From NCBI GenBank assembly GCA_040755295.1, contig JBFMBK010000005.1:1-64000 (forward strand): a stretch of 64,000 nt of DNA, written 5' to 3'. A model generated the notes under the pieces. The model was not told the DNA's origin. It worked only from the letters and a program-made list of their open reading frames with translations, and made no database searches. This DNA is from Bacillota bacterium. Lineage in GTDB: Bacteria; Bacillota; Desulfotomaculia; Desulfotomaculales; Ammonificaceae. Each line of letters begins with the position of its first letter. Position 1 is the stretch's first letter. A program made the position numbers and the translations under genes. Positions 25,138 through 35,214 of this stretch are shown here, piece by piece.

Positions 25138-25581
25138 ATGTTCATAGGGGAGTTCTTACACACCCTTGATATCAAGGGACGCGTCTTCATTCCCGCCCGC
25201 TTCAAAGAGGGGCTGGGTGAGCGTTTTATTGTCACCAAGGGTCTCGACCGCTGTCTCTTCTGCTTTCCCAGGTCGGAATGGGAAGCCACCGAAAAGAAGC
25301 TTCGCCGTCTTACGTTTGCCAGGGCGGATGCCCGCGCGTTCGCGAGGCTTTTCTTTTCCGGGGCGTCGGAATTGGAAGTGGACAAACAGGGCAGAATACT
25401 TGTTCCGGGTAACCTTAGGGAATATGCGGGCCTTTCGAAGGATGTGGTGATTCTCGGGGTTTCCTCCCGGGTTGAGATCTGGGCGAAAGAAGAGTGGGGG
25501 GACTACAGCTCCAAAACCCAGGCGGCTTATGAAGAGATCGCAGAAAAGATTGTTGATTTGGATTTTGCACCGGAAGACTAA
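25138..25581 (+). CDS. mraZ: Transcriptional regulator MraZ
   Basis: 147 residues, two SpoVT-AbrB type half-domains: GEFLHTLDIKGRVFIPARFKEGLGERFIVTKGLDRCLFCFP and ELEVDKQGRILVPGNLREYAGLSKDVVILGVSSRVEIWAKEEW. Forms ring-shaped oligomers binding the repeats upstream. First gene of the dcw cluster. ATG start at 25138; the SD is weak (CCTGGTG), so translation may be modest. Confidence 0.96.
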   Translation: MFIGEFLHTLDIKGRVFIPARFKEGLGERFIVTKGLDRCLFCFPRSEWEATEKKLRRLTFARADARAFARLFFSGASELEVDKQGRILVPGNLREYAGLSKDVVILGVSSRVEIWAKEEWGDYSSKTQAAYEEIAEKIVDLDFAPED

Positions 25582-25605
25582 ACATACTTGAAGGTGGTGG
25601 TCGAG

Positions 25606-26541
25606 TTGGAGTTTCGCCATAAACCGGTGATGCTTAAAGAGGCAGTGGAGATGCTCGTAGTGAACCCGGAAGGAGTATATGTGGATTGCACCATCGGGGG
25701 CGGCGGACACGCAATGGAAATCCTGCGCTTGCTTGGGCCACAAGGGCGGCTGATCGGCTTCGACGTCGCCCCGCAGGCCTTGGCCGCGGCGCGTGCGCGT
25801 CTGGACGGGGACGGCCGGATACGGTTTGTTCGCGCGAATTTCCGTAACCTGGCCGATTCGCTGGCGGAGTTGGGGATCGATCGAGTCGACGGCCTGCTCT
25901 ACGACCTGGGTGTTTCTTCCTACCAGTTTGACAATCCGGACCGGGGGTTTAGTTACTGGGACGATGTGACACTCGACATGAGGATGAACCCCGAAGGGCC
26001 GGTTATCGCCGCCCGTCTCGTCAACACCCTGAGCGAAAAGGAACTGGGGCATATCATCAGGGAGTACGGAGAGGAAAAATGGGCGGAAAGGATTGCGGAG
26101 TTTATTGTAAAGGAAAGGGCGGAGCGCCCCATAACCACTACCGGCGAGCTGGTCGACGTGATTAAAAAGGCCGTACCCTCGGCGGTCCGCAGGATGGGCC
26201 CCCACCCGGCGAGGCGTACCTTTCAGGCGCTACGCATCGCCGTCAACCAGGAGCTCGATGCCTTGAAGGAATCGCTGGAGCAGGCCCTTCCGCTGCTTAA
26301 ACCGGGCGGGCGGCTGGTGGTCTTGAGCTATCACTCGCTGGAGGACAGGATCGTGAAGGATTTCATCCGGGCGGCGTATGCTTCTTGTGTTTGCCCGCCA
26401 GGTACCCCGATATGTGTTTGTTCGAAGAAGCAGGAACTAACGCCGGTGACAAAAAGGCCGCGGACGCCGACCGGCGAGGAACTCGGGCGCAACCCCCGTT
26501 CGCGCAGCGTGCGGATGCGGGTGGCTGAGAAGGTGGGCTAG
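25606..26541 (+). CDS. rsmH: 16S rRNA m4C1402 methyltransferase
   Basis: SAM-dependent N4-methyltransferase (MraW). TTG start at 25606 preferred over 25588 because AAGGTGG lies 8 bp before it; the product begins MEFRHKPVMLKEAVEML. Motif I VDCTIGGGGHAMEIL, DLGVSSYQFDNPDRGFSY, and C-terminal VLSYHSLEDRIVKDFI with a Cys-containing insert CVCPPGTPICVC. About 311 residues, normal. Second gene of the dcw cluster. Confidence 0.96.
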   Translation: MEFRHKPVMLKEAVEMLVVNPEGVYVDCTIGGGGHAMEILRLLGPQGRLIGFDVAPQALAAARARLDGDGRIRFVRANFRNLADSLAELGIDRVDGLLYDLGVSSYQFDNPDRGFSYWDDVTLDMRMNPEGPVIAARLVNTLSEKELGHIIREYGEEKWAERIAEFIVKERAERPITTTGELVDVIKKAVPSAVRRMGPHPARRTFQALRIAVNQELDALKESLEQALPLLKPGGRLVVLSYHSLEDRIVKDFIRAAYASCVCPPGTPICVCSKKQELTPVTKRPRTPTGEELGRNPRSRSVRMRVAEKVG

Positions 26542-26591
26542 CCGTTATCGGTAGCAGGAGTTCTTCTATCCGGAAAGGAGGATGAATAAAC

Positions 26592-27077
26592 TTGGTATTA
26601 GCCGGGGACCGGGTTCTCCGTCCTTTACCGCGGCAGGAACCACCTATCGCCGAACCCCGAAAGAAATATGTTCCGGCCCTGGGCTTTCAGGTCAGCGGGC
26701 TGGTGATCATCGGTTTCTTTCTCGGGTTGACGGTTATCCTATGCCAGGCCAGGATTATCTCCGTCGGTTTCAACCTCCAGGAACTTCAGAGGGAACTGGC
26801 CATGGCGCAGGAAGAGAACCAGGCGTTGGACGGCGCCATTCAGCGAATGGTAGCGCCGGATAAGATCGAAGCGGCGGCGGTTAACAGGCTCGGAATGGTG
26901 CGCCCGCCCGCCGGGGGAGAGATAAAACTGGTAGTGCCCGTTTCGGATGCCCCCGCGGCCGCACCCGTACTAAAGCCGACGGAACAGCGCGGCGCCGCGC
27001 CTGGAGAAGCGGGCTGGCTGCAGTCGTTGTTTGAGGTGCTTTCCTTTAAGAATATGGATTCGTCAAGGGCTTCGTGA
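26592..27077 (+). CDS. ftsL: FtsL-like division protein
   Basis: 161 residues, TTG start 10 bp after AAAGGAGG. A basic cytoplasmic N-terminus, one membrane helix (about residues 36-58, VSGLVIIGFFLGLTVILCQA), then a short heptad-rich segment (LQELQRELAMAQEENQALDGAIQRMV) and a LGMVRP motif typical of FtsL/DivIC-like proteins. The C-terminal tail (about 115-161) is Ala/Pro-rich and longer than usual. Its place between rsmH and the PBP is the FtsL position. Confidence 0.85.
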   Translation: MVLAGDRVLRPLPRQEPPIAEPRKKYVPALGFQVSGLVIIGFFLGLTVILCQARIISVGFNLQELQRELAMAQEENQALDGAIQRMVAPDKIEAAAVNRLGMVRPPAGGEIKLVVPVSDAPAAAPVLKPTEQRGAAPGEAGWLQSLFEVLSFKNMDSSRAS

Positions 27078-27427
27078 GGGTTCGATAATGAACAGAATTC
27101 CCCTGTAGCAACTGTCACTTTTAAATCAGATCTTCCTGATACTTAAAAACTCTTCAATTTTACACTCTTCAACAGCGGAGCAAGGTGTCTTTAGCGTCGA
27201 AGCTTGGGTTCAAATAAAAGGTTTATCGCAGGTCAAACCTCCGGGTGGAGCCGAAAAAGCGTTGCTGAAAGGATTCACGGGCGCGGCAGCGATTTTTCGG
27301 AATCACCCTTAGATTTCATTAGCGACGGAACACGCACTAATCCAACGGCTTTTGGTGGTTAAACTTAGTAAAAATCCGGAGGTTGCGAAAAAAAAGCCGT
27401 TTTGCAGCAGCCTCCTAGGCGTCGGGA
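27078..27427. other. Gene-free region before spoVD
   Basis: 350 bp inside the dcw cluster without a gene. Near its end GGAGGTTGCG and GCAGCAGCCTCC form an imperfect hairpin (27379-27416) over the spoVD leader; the same GAGGTTGC motif occurs near 22655 and 36840. Nothing else recognised. Confidence 0.5.
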
Positions 27428-29587
27428 GTGGTTCAATTGGCAGAGATTATCATACGAAAACGCCTGACGCAGCTTCTTTTCGTAGTAGTCCTTATTTTCT
27501 TTGTCCTGATCGGTCGTCTGACGTGGCTTCAACTGGTGCGCGGCGGCGAGCTTGAACAAGGGGCGCAGGAGAACAGGATCCGCCATATTGACGTTGAAGC
27601 CAGGCGCGGGGACATCCGCGACCGCAACGGTAAAGTGCTTGTTACCAGCGTGAGCTGCGAATCGATAGTGGCGATGCCGGCGCAGGTGTCCGATCCTTCC
27701 CCGACGGCGGAAAAGCTGTCTTCAGTCCTGGGAATAGACCGCGATGAGGTCTACAAGCGGGTGACTGCTAAAAGCTCTTTTGTTTGGCTTAAGCGAAAAG
27801 TGGATTATAAGACGGGACAACAGGTCCGCGGCCTGAGACTCGACGGTATCGAACTGATTGAAGAAAGCCGGCGGCAGTACAACCACGGAACCCTGGCCTC
27901 TCACGTCTTAGGATTTGTCGGAATCGACAACCAGGGCCTGACTGGCATTGAAATGACTCATGATAAGGATTTGCGCGGCAAGCCCGGGAGGATTGTGATC
28001 GAGCAGGACGCCGCAGGACGTAACATTCCCACCGCGCTTCATCAGTTAAAGCCCCCGGTTTCGGGAAATAACCTTATCCTTACCATCGACGAGACGATCC
28101 AGTATTTTGCCGAGCGCGAACTGGATAAAATCGTTAATACCTGTAAACCGTCGAGTGCGGTTATAATTGTAATGGACCCCAAAACAGGGGAAGTACTGGC
28201 GCTGGGAAACCGGCCCACGTATGACCCGGACGGTTGGTCGAAAGCACCCAGGGCGGTATGGGACCGTAATCCGGCGATCTGGCAGCTTTTCGAACCGGGG
28301 TCGACTTTCAAGATCGTTACGGCCTCGGCGGGGCTTTCCGAGGGCGTCGTAACCCCGAATACCCCCCGCTTTTGTCCGGGTTTCATCAAAGTGGCCGACA
28401 GGCATATCCGCTGTTGGAAGGATGGCGGTCACGGATCCTTGAGCTTTGCCGAGGTTGTTGAAAACTCCTGCAACCCCGGTTTTATCCAGACTGGTTTGGA
28501 CCTCGGGCGGGACAAGTTTTATAAGTACGTCAAGGCATTTGGTTTTGGCGAGCCGACAGGGATAGAACTGCCCGGGGAGGCGAAGGGAATACTGATCCCG
28601 CAGGAGAAGGCCACCAACCTCAACATAGCGACGATGGCCATCGGGCAGTCGATTGCGGTTACGCCGGTTCAGCTTATCACCGCGGCCGCGGCGGTGGCCA
28701 ACAGCGGGGAACTGGTGCGCCCGCGACTGGTACGGGAGATAACCTCGACGGACGGCAAAGTGGTGCGCCGCTTCGAGGCGGAGCGTGTGAGAAGGGTTCT
28801 CTCGACGGAAAAGGCGCGGGAATTGAGCGCTCTGCTGGAAAACGTGGTGGCCAACGGGACGGGTGTCAACGCCTACCTCGACGGTTACCGTACGGCGGGA
28901 AAAACAGGCACCGCCCAGGTCGTGGGGCCCGCCGGCGGTTACGTGTCGGGGAAATACGTCGCTTCTTTCGTCGGTTTTGCCCCTGTGGATAACCCGCGAT
29001 TGGTCACCCTGGTGGTGATTTCGGAGCCCCAGGGCGCTTACTACGGCGGGCAGATAGCGGCGCCCGTGTTTAAAGCGGTGATGCAGGACGCACTCCGTTA
29101 CCTGTGCGTACCGCAGCAGGAAGGTCTCAAAAAACCCGAACAGCCGTGGTACCTGATGGAGACCGAACCAAAACCGGTAACGGTGCCGCAAGTCGTCAAC
29201 CTTCCGCTTGAGGAGGCCATTGAGAACCTGAAGGCGGCGCAATTAGGGTTTACGCTTAAGGGCGAGGGCGGCGTGGTTCGCGCGCAGGTCCCGCAAAGCG
29301 GTGCCACGGTGCTGAGCGGCACCAGGGTGGTACTGGAATTGAAGCAAGGACCTGAAAACGGTAAGGCGGAGGTGACGGTGCCCGATGTTATCGGCCTTAC
29401 TATTAAAGACACGGCCGTTTTGCTCGAAAAGGTGGGGCTCTGCCTAGCTCCCTCGGGGACCGGAATCGCCGTCGAGCAAAAGCCGGCGCCCAAGACAAAG
29501 GTGCGTCGCGGCGAGAAAATCAGGGTGCGGTTTGAGCCGCCGGATGAGGAGCAGGACGAGTCGCTGCCGACGGTCCTGCACCCTTGA
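27428..29587 (+). CDS. spoVD: SpoVD/PBP2-type penicillin-binding transpeptidase
   Basis: 719 residues. Short basic N-terminus, one membrane helix (about 16-36), dimerisation domain (EARRGDIRDRNGKVL), then the transpeptidase domain with active Ser292 in STFK, SCN (VENSCNP) and Lys492 in KTG. Two C-terminal PASTA repeats (about 577-640 and 645-705). SpoVD cross-links spore cortex peptidoglycan; division PBP2B is the alternative, and two PASTA domains do not decide it. GTG start at 27428 or TTG at 27437. Confidence 0.92.
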   Translation: MVQLAEIIIRKRLTQLLFVVVLIFFVLIGRLTWLQLVRGGELEQGAQENRIRHIDVEARRGDIRDRNGKVLVTSVSCESIVAMPAQVSDPSPTAEKLSSVLGIDRDEVYKRVTAKSSFVWLKRKVDYKTGQQVRGLRLDGIELIEESRRQYNHGTLASHVLGFVGIDNQGLTGIEMTHDKDLRGKPGRIVIEQDAAGRNIPTALHQLKPPVSGNNLILTIDETIQYFAERELDKIVNTCKPSSAVIIVMDPKTGEVLALGNRPTYDPDGWSKAPRAVWDRNPAIWQLFEPGSTFKIVTASAGLSEGVVTPNTPRFCPGFIKVADRHIRCWKDGGHGSLSFAEVVENSCNPGFIQTGLDLGRDKFYKYVKAFGFGEPTGIELPGEAKGILIPQEKATNLNIATMAIGQSIAVTPVQLITAAAAVANSGELVRPRLVREITSTDGKVVRRFEAERVRRVLSTEKARELSALLENVVANGTGVNAYLDGYRTAGKTGTAQVVGPAGGYVSGKYVASFVGFAPVDNPRLVTLVVISEPQGAYYGGQIAAPVFKAVMQDALRYLCVPQQEGLKKPEQPWYLMETEPKPVTVPQVVNLPLEEAIENLKAAQLGFTLKGEGGVVRAQVPQSGATVLSGTRVVLELKQGPENGKAEVTVPDVIGLTIKDTAVLLEKVGLCLAPSGTGIAVEQKPAPKTKVRRGEKIRVRFEPPDEEQDESLPTVLHP

Positions 29588-29712
29588 CGGTACCGGCCCA
29601 AGGCTTGTTTCAGGCTCAAACAGGCAATAATATATCGGGATTGAAAAACCAATCAGGTATGTGTTAAGCTCAGTGTCCGGAAGCAAACAGCAAAACATCA
29701 GGAGGAAGTATT

Positions 29713-31194
29713 TTGACGGAAAACCTGTCCAAGATTTTTGAGCTTGACCCGGCGGGACTCGCCTATGATTCACGACGGGTGGAACCCGGTTTTGTTTTCT
29801 TTGCGATCCAGGGATTTCAGCTGGACGGACACGACTATGTCGGGGACGCGGTGCAGCGCGGGGCTGCCGCCGTAGTGGTCGAAAAAGATATCGAGGAGCC
29901 GGCCGGGGTGGCTGTCTTTCGGGTGCCGGATTCACGGGCGGCGCTGGCGTCGGCGGCGGCACGGTTTTACGGTTATCCCGCACAGAGGCTGCGTATGGTC
30001 GGGGTCACGGGTACCAACGGAAAGACCACCACCACTCACCTCATCAGCGCGATCTATGGGGCGCAGGGGGAAAAGGTGGGACTTATCGGTACCCTGTGCG
30101 CGAGGATCGGGGATGTTGTAGTTCCGGAAGAGCGCACCACGCCGGAGTCGCTGGAGTTGCAGGCGCTGTTGCGCCGGATGGCGGACGCGGGAGTGACCGT
30201 GGCGGTCATGGAGGTTTCCTCGCACGCCCTGGCACTGCAGCGCGTTGCGGGTGTCGAATACGATGTGGCGGTTTTCACCAACCTGACCCAGGACCACCTT
30301 GATTTTCACAAGGATTTGGAGGATTATTTCCGGACCAAGGAACTGCTTTTCACCGGACTGAAGGCGCCCGCCGGCAAACAGGGTTCCAAGCTGGCGGTAG
30401 TTAACGCCGACGACCGGTACGGGGTGAGGTTGGCTTCCACCAGCGGCGGCAGGGTCCTTACCTACGGTGTTGAGAACCCCGCCGGGGTGCGGGCGCGGGA
30501 TATCGTTCTCAAGGAATCCGGGGCTGATTTTACGGTCGAAGGGACGTGGGGGAAAACCCCCTTGAGACTGAAGCTCGCCGGTGGATTTAACGTTTACAAC
30601 GCTCTGGCGGCATTTGCGACGGGCTTTGCGGAAGGGTTCCCGCCGGGTGACGTGGCGCGGGCGCTCGAAAACGCGGGATCGGTGCCCGGGCGTTTTGAAC
30701 GCGTGGATGCGGGGCAGGACTTTACGGTGGTGGTCGATTACGCGCACACGCCGGACGGATTGGAAAACGTGTTGCGAGCGGCGCGGGCTTTGGCCCGCGG
30801 CAAGGTGGTCGTGGTTTTTGGCTGTGGGGGCGACCGGGATTCGACCAAGCGTCCCTTGATGGGTGAAGCGGCGGGCAGGTTGGCCGACTTTGCGGTGGTG
30901 ACCTCCGACAACCCGCGCAGCGAGGACCCGCGGAAGATTATTGCGGCGGTAGAGACCGGGGTCAGGAGCGCCGGGCAGACGCGTTATATAATCGAGCCCG
31001 ACCGCCGCAAGGCGATTAAAGAAGCCTTTACGCGCGCTCAACCAGGGGACATTGTCGTGCTGGCGGGGAAAGGCCATGAGGACTACCAGATTATCGGCAC
31101 TCAGAAAATTCCGTTTGATGACCGCAAGGTTGCGGTGGAGGTCTGGCAGGAGATTCGGATCGGAAAAGGCCGGGGTTCAGTAGTCAGTAGTTAG
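29713..31194 (+). CDS. murE: UDP-MurNAc-tripeptide synthetase (meso-DAP adding)
   Basis: Adds meso-diaminopimelate to UDP-MurNAc-L-Ala-D-Glu. 493 residues. ATP loop GVTGTNGKTTTTH (about 97-109), SSHALAL and central YAHTPDGLENVL. The substrate motif DNPRSEDP marks meso-DAP enzymes, so the wall is predicted A1gamma. TTG start behind CAGGAGGAAGTA. The 126-bp gap after spoVD has no repeat. The gene's end runs directly into a heptamer tract. Confidence 0.97.
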   Translation: MTENLSKIFELDPAGLAYDSRRVEPGFVFFAIQGFQLDGHDYVGDAVQRGAAAVVVEKDIEEPAGVAVFRVPDSRAALASAAARFYGYPAQRLRMVGVTGTNGKTTTTHLISAIYGAQGEKVGLIGTLCARIGDVVVPEERTTPESLELQALLRRMADAGVTVAVMEVSSHALALQRVAGVEYDVAVFTNLTQDHLDFHKDLEDYFRTKELLFTGLKAPAGKQGSKLAVVNADDRYGVRLASTSGGRVLTYGVENPAGVRARDIVLKESGADFTVEGTWGKTPLRLKLAGGFNVYNALAAFATGFAEGFPPGDVARALENAGSVPGRFERVDAGQDFTVVVDYAHTPDGLENVLRAARALARGKVVVVFGCGGDRDSTKRPLMGEAAGRLADFAVVTSDNPRSEDPRKIIAAVETGVRSAGQTRYIIEPDRRKAIKEAFTRAQPGDIVVLAGKGHEDYQIIGTQKIPFDDRKVAVEVWQEIRIGKGRGSVVSS

Positions 31195-31392
31195 TAGTCA
31201 GCAGTTAGTAGGTGTCACGAGTCGCGAGTTAAGTCCTAATTCGAAAGACCCAGTCCTCAGTCTCTGTTTCCGAACTTAGGACTCAGGACATAGGACTTAG
31301 GACTTAGGACTTAGAACTTAGAACTTAGAACTAAGGAACTTAGAACTAAGGAACTTAGAACTAAGGACTCGGGACTTGGACCTTCGGGAGCA
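31178..31392. repeat. Long degenerate heptamer tract inside the dcw cluster
   Basis: Changes unit several times: GTCAGTAGTTAGTA, then CACGAGTCGCGAGT, then a long run of GGACTTA / GAACTTA heptamers (about 31255-31375). It overlaps the last codons of murE and fills the space before murF. Confidence 0.85.
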
Positions 31393-31403
31393 GAATTAGA
31401 TAA

Positions 31404-32789
31404 ATGTTGCCTTTAACCATTGGGGAGACAGCAAAAGTACTGGACGCCGAACTTGTACGGGGTGATCCGTCACGGATTGCGACGGCGGTAACCACGGACA
31501 GTCGTGAGGTAAAACCGGGAGCGCTTTTTTTCGCCCTCGCCGGAGAGAGGTACGACGGCCATCATTTCACCGGTGAGGCGCTGGATAGGGGTGCCGCCGG
31601 GGTGGTCGTGTCGCGGGCGGTTCCCGCGACAGGCGCGGCTTCGGTGGTTCTGTTGGTCCCCGATGTCCTGGCGGCGCTGGGGAAATTGGCGCGTTATATA
31701 CGCCGGCTGGCTGGTGTTTTTCTGATAGGGGTAACCGGGAGCACCGGGAAGACAAGTACCAAGGACGTAATGGCGGCTGTGCTCGCAGTCCGTTACCGGG
31801 TGCTTGCCACCAGGGGCAACCTTAACAACGAGATCGGTGTTCCGCTGACCCTGCTGAGATTGGAAACGGGGCATAAAGTGGCGGTGGTGGAAATGGCGAT
31901 GCGGGGAGCCGGAGAAATCGCCGCGCTCGCTGATGTTTGCCGCCCCGACGCGGCGGTGATCACGAATATCGGGGAGACGCACCTTGAACGTCTCGGGAGT
32001 GTCCGGGCGATCGCCCGGGTCAAGGGCGAGATCCTGGACTTTATACCCCCGGAGGGATTTGCAGTTCTGCACGACGAAAGCCCGTTTATTTCGGAGGAAG
32101 CGGGACGCTGCCGCGGCCGGGTCGTTTTCTTCGGGACCGGAAGCGGTGCGGCGGTCAGGCTTGTCGGTTATAATGCCGCCGACGAGGGCGGCCGGTTCCG
32201 GGTGGCTGCGGAAGACCGGGAAGAGGAGTATTTTCTCCCTGTGCCCGGTTTTCATAACGCCCTCAACGCGGTTGCTGCGATTGCGGTGGCGCGTGAAATG
32301 GGCCTGACAACCGACGAGATCAGAGATGGGCTGAGCGGTGTCAGGTTGAGCGACATGCGGTCGGAAATAAGAAAAATAGGTTCACTTACAGTGATTAACG
32401 ATGCTTACAATGCCAATCCTGCATCCATGCGGGCGGCGCTCGCCTTGTTAAAGCAAATGGCGGGGGGCAGGCGCCGGGTGGCGGTTCTCGGTAATATGCT
32501 GGAGTTAGGCGAACGGGCGGTCGATGCCCACCGGGAGGTGGGCAGGGCGGCGGCCGATTGTGCGGACGTGGTGGTGGCGGTGGGCGATCTTGCGCAGGGG
32601 ATAGCGGCGGGCGCCGTTTCCGCCGGCGTTTCCGCGGGGAAGGTTTTCCCCTGCGCCGACGCGGCGTCTGCGGCAGCAGTGCTGAAAAGCGTCTTGCGGG
32701 GAGACGAAGTTGTGCTGGTGAAAGCCTCTCGCGGCATGCACCTTGAGACGGTAGTAAGCGCCCTGGAAACCGGGGGTGTAGAATCTTGA
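31404..32789 (+). CDS. murF: UDP-MurNAc-pentapeptide synthetase
   Basis: Adds D-Ala-D-Ala to the tripeptide precursor. 461 residues, normal. GVTGSTGKTSTKD (about 111-123) is the ATP loop, with GNLNNEIGVPLTLL and VINDAYNANPASMRAAL as MurF signatures. Its stop overlaps the mraY start, so they are coupled. Confidence 0.97.
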   Translation: MLPLTIGETAKVLDAELVRGDPSRIATAVTTDSREVKPGALFFALAGERYDGHHFTGEALDRGAAGVVVSRAVPATGAASVVLLVPDVLAALGKLARYIRRLAGVFLIGVTGSTGKTSTKDVMAAVLAVRYRVLATRGNLNNEIGVPLTLLRLETGHKVAVVEMAMRGAGEIAALADVCRPDAAVITNIGETHLERLGSVRAIARVKGEILDFIPPEGFAVLHDESPFISEEAGRCRGRVVFFGTGSGAAVRLVGYNAADEGGRFRVAAEDREEEYFLPVPGFHNALNAVAAIAVAREMGLTTDEIRDGLSGVRLSDMRSEIRKIGSLTVINDAYNANPASMRAALALLKQMAGGRRRVAVLGNMLELGERAVDAHREVGRAAADCADVVVAVGDLAQGIAAGAVSAGVSAGKVFPCADAASAAAVLKSVLRGDEVVLVKASRGMHLETVVSALETGGVES

Positions 32790-33772
32790 CAACCCAGGTT
32801 GCGGCGTCTTTCGGAGTTTCTTTTCTGGTTACGGTTATAGCCGGCCTGTTTTTAATTCCCGTCCTCAGAAGGCTGAGGGTCGGTCAGTCGGTACGCAACG
32901 ACGGTCCCGCCAGGCACTTTTCCAAGGCCGGGACGCCGACCATGGGAGGGGTAATCTTTCTTCTGGGGATAACCTTCACGGCGTTGTTTTTCAGCCGGGG
33001 GAATAAGGAGGCGCTGGCCCTTCTTTTCGTTACACTGTGTTTCGGCATGGTCGGTTTCCTGGATGATTTCCTGAAGGTTGTCCGGAATCGTTCGTTGGGA
33101 CTCAGGGCACGTGAGAAACTTCTGGTGCAGGTCGTTGTATCCTTCGGACTGGTGCTGTTTGCGGTTTTTTTCGCCGGGCGCGGCACGGACTTTACGATTC
33201 CTTTTTCCGGTTTGTTCCGTGACGGCGGGTTCCATCTCGATTACGGCTTCGGATTTTTTGCGATATTCACGGTGTTGTTCGTGGCCGGGATGGCCAACGC
33301 CGTCAACCTTACCGACGGTCTGGACGGCCTTGCCGCCGGGTTGACTGTGATTGCGGCTTCGGTGTATGTTTTTTTTGCCCTGGTTGTGGACAAAATCGGG
33401 CTTGCCGTGGACCTGAGCGCGGTAGCGGGAGGGTGCCTGGGTTTTCTGGTTTATAACCGGCACCCGGCGCGGGTTTTCATGGGCGACACCGGTTCGCTGG
33501 CGCTCGGGGGAGCACTGGCGACGGCGGCGGTTTTGACGCGCAGTGAACCTTTCTTAATAATTGTAGGAATTGTTTTTATAGTCGAAATGTTATCAGTCGT
33601 AATACAAGTTATCTCATTCCAGCTTACCGGAAGGCGGGTGTTCCGGATGAGTCCTGTTCACCACCATTTCGAACTCTGCGGGTGGTCGGAAAACCGGGTG
33701 GTCCTGTCCTTCTGGCTGGCGGGGTTGATCTCGGGTCTCGTGGGCCTGGCGGGACTTTACCGCTTAGGATAA
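32786..33772 (+). CDS. mraY: Phospho-MurNAc-pentapeptide transferase
   Basis: Integral membrane enzyme making lipid I. 328 residues, about ten membrane helices. Motifs: FSKAGTPTMGG, the catalytic Asp pair in GFLDDFLK, NAVNLTDGLDGLAAG, FMGDTGSLALGG and SPVHHHFEL. TTG start overlapping murF by 4 bp. Confidence 0.97.
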   Translation: MTTQVAASFGVSFLVTVIAGLFLIPVLRRLRVGQSVRNDGPARHFSKAGTPTMGGVIFLLGITFTALFFSRGNKEALALLFVTLCFGMVGFLDDFLKVVRNRSLGLRAREKLLVQVVVSFGLVLFAVFFAGRGTDFTIPFSGLFRDGGFHLDYGFGFFAIFTVLFVAGMANAVNLTDGLDGLAAGLTVIAASVYVFFALVVDKIGLAVDLSAVAGGCLGFLVYNRHPARVFMGDTGSLALGGALATAAVLTRSEPFLIIVGIVFIVEMLSVVIQVISFQLTGRRVFRMSPVHHHFELCGWSENRVVLSFWLAGLISGLVGLAGLYRLG

Positions 33773-33848
33773 GTCCCGAGTCCAAAGTCACGAGTCGAAA
33801 GTCGAACTCGTTGGCTCGCGACTCGTAACCCGTGACTCGTGACCAATG
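33772..33848. repeat. Heptamer tract (CGAGTCA-type) between mraY and murD
   Basis: AGTCACGAGTCGAAAGTCGA on the left and CGCGACTCGTAACCCGTGAC on the right are inverted versions of one unit, so the spacer can fold into a hairpin. Confidence 0.75.
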
Positions 33849-33858
33849 ACATAGGAGC

Positions 33859-35214
33859 GTGTTTACATTGCAATTCGAAGGTAAAAATATACTCGTTGTA
33901 GGCGCCGGGAAAAGCGGTGTGGCTGCGGCGCGCTTTCTCTCTGCGGAAAAGGCGAATGTGGTCCTCACGGATATCAAGACAGCGGCGGAATTGCCGGAAG
34001 CGGCGGCATTAGGTGTCAAAACCTTTTTCGGCGCGTACCCGGCTGTGGCGGGATTTGATCTTGTTGTGGTGAGCCCCGGCGTGCCGACAGAGTTGGAACC
34101 GTTGTCGGAGGCCCGTATGCGGGGGATAGAAGTGACCGGGGAACTCGAACTCGCATTCAGTTTGACTTCGGCGCCGGTTGTAGCTATTACCGGCACCAAC
34201 GGTAAAACCACAACCACCGCGCTCACCGGGGAAATTTTCAAATCGGCGGGATGGCGTACGGTGGTGGCCGGAAATATAGGAACACCTCTGATCAGCTTGG
34301 TGGAGGGAGATGTCCCCCCGGATGTTATCGTGGCGGAGGTATCGAGCTTCCAGCTTGAGACCACCCTCCTTTTCCGTCCCCGGGTGGCGGTTGTTCTGAA
34401 TGTTACACCCGATCATCTTGACCGCCACCGGACTATAGCGGAATACGCGGCGGCCAAAGCTCGCATTTTCGTCAACCAGGAGGAAGGAGACGCCGCCGTG
34501 CTCAACCTGGATGATCCGCTGACGGCGGCGATGAAAGGTCAGAGCCGCGGGGTGGAATTATTCTTCAGCAGGCGGCATAACCTTGAGAGTGGCGCGTGTG
34601 TCCGTGACGGCAGGCTGTTTTTCGCACACGACGGCGGTCCGGTGGAGATCTGCGGCGCGGGTGAGATCGGCATACCCGGTGCGCACAATCTGGAAAACGC
34701 GCTGGCGGCGGTGGCCGCGGCGGGCTTTATGGGTGTGTCGGCGCATGTGATCGCCAAGACGCTGCGGGATTTCAAGGGCGTAACTCACCGCCTTGAATTT
34801 GTGGATGATATTGACGGCGTGAGATACATAAATGATTCGAAGGGCACTAATCCCGACGCGGCGATTAAAGCCCTGGAGGCATACGACCGGCCGATAGTAC
34901 TGATAGCGGGCGGGAGGAACAAGGGAAGCAGGTTTGACGACTTTGCGGCGAAGGTGAAGGAGAAGGCGCGGGTGCTGGTGGTTCTCGGGGAGAGCGCGGA
35001 AGAGATTGCGGCGGCGGCGTCAGCGGCGGGCGTTGACCTGATTCTTCGGGCGAAAGGTTTCAAAGAGGCCGTGCATCTCGCGCGAGAGGCCGCACGTCCG
35101 GGGGATGTCGTGTTGCTTTCGCCTGCGTGCGCCAGTTGGGACATGTTCAGGAATTATGAAGAGCGCGGGGAGTTGTTCAAGCAAACCGTGCGGGAGATGG
35201 CCGTTCCGGATTAA
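33859..35214 (+). CDS. murD: UDP-MurNAc-L-alanine:D-glutamate ligase
   Basis: 451 residues. N-terminal Rossmann-like GAGKSGVAAARFL, ATP loop ITGTNGKTTTT (about 112), ENALAAVAAAGF and C-terminal SKGTNPDAAIKALEAY plus LSPACASWDMFRNYEERG, a MurD hallmark. GTG start after ATAGGAGC. Confidence 0.97.
   Translation: MFTLQFEGKNILVVGAGKSGVAAARFLSAEKANVVLTDIKTAAELPEAAALGVKTFFGAYPAVAGFDLVVVSPGVPTELEPLSEARMRGIEVTGELELAFSLTSAPVVAITGTNGKTTTTALTGEIFKSAGWRTVVAGNIGTPLISLVEGDVPPDVIVAEVSSFQLETTLLFRPRVAVVLNVTPDHLDRHRTIAEYAAAKARIFVNQEEGDAAVLNLDDPLTAAMKGQSRGVELFFSRRHNLESGACVRDGRLFFAHDGGPVEICGAGEIGIPGAHNLENALAAVAAAGFMGVSAHVIAKTLRDFKGVTHRLEFVDDIDGVRYINDSKGTNPDAAIKALEAYDRPIVLIAGGRNKGSRFDDFAAKVKEKARVLVVLGESAEEIAAAASAAGVDLILRAKGFKEAVHLAREAARPGDVVLLSPACASWDMFRNYEERGELFKQTVREMAVPD

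Noticed and set aside
28046-29242. 398-codon minus frame inside spoVD
   Set aside because: Shadow frame; SpoVD motifs and PASTA repeats on the plus strand are unambiguous. The same holds for 29932-31077 (murE) and 25156-26205 (mraZ-rsmH).
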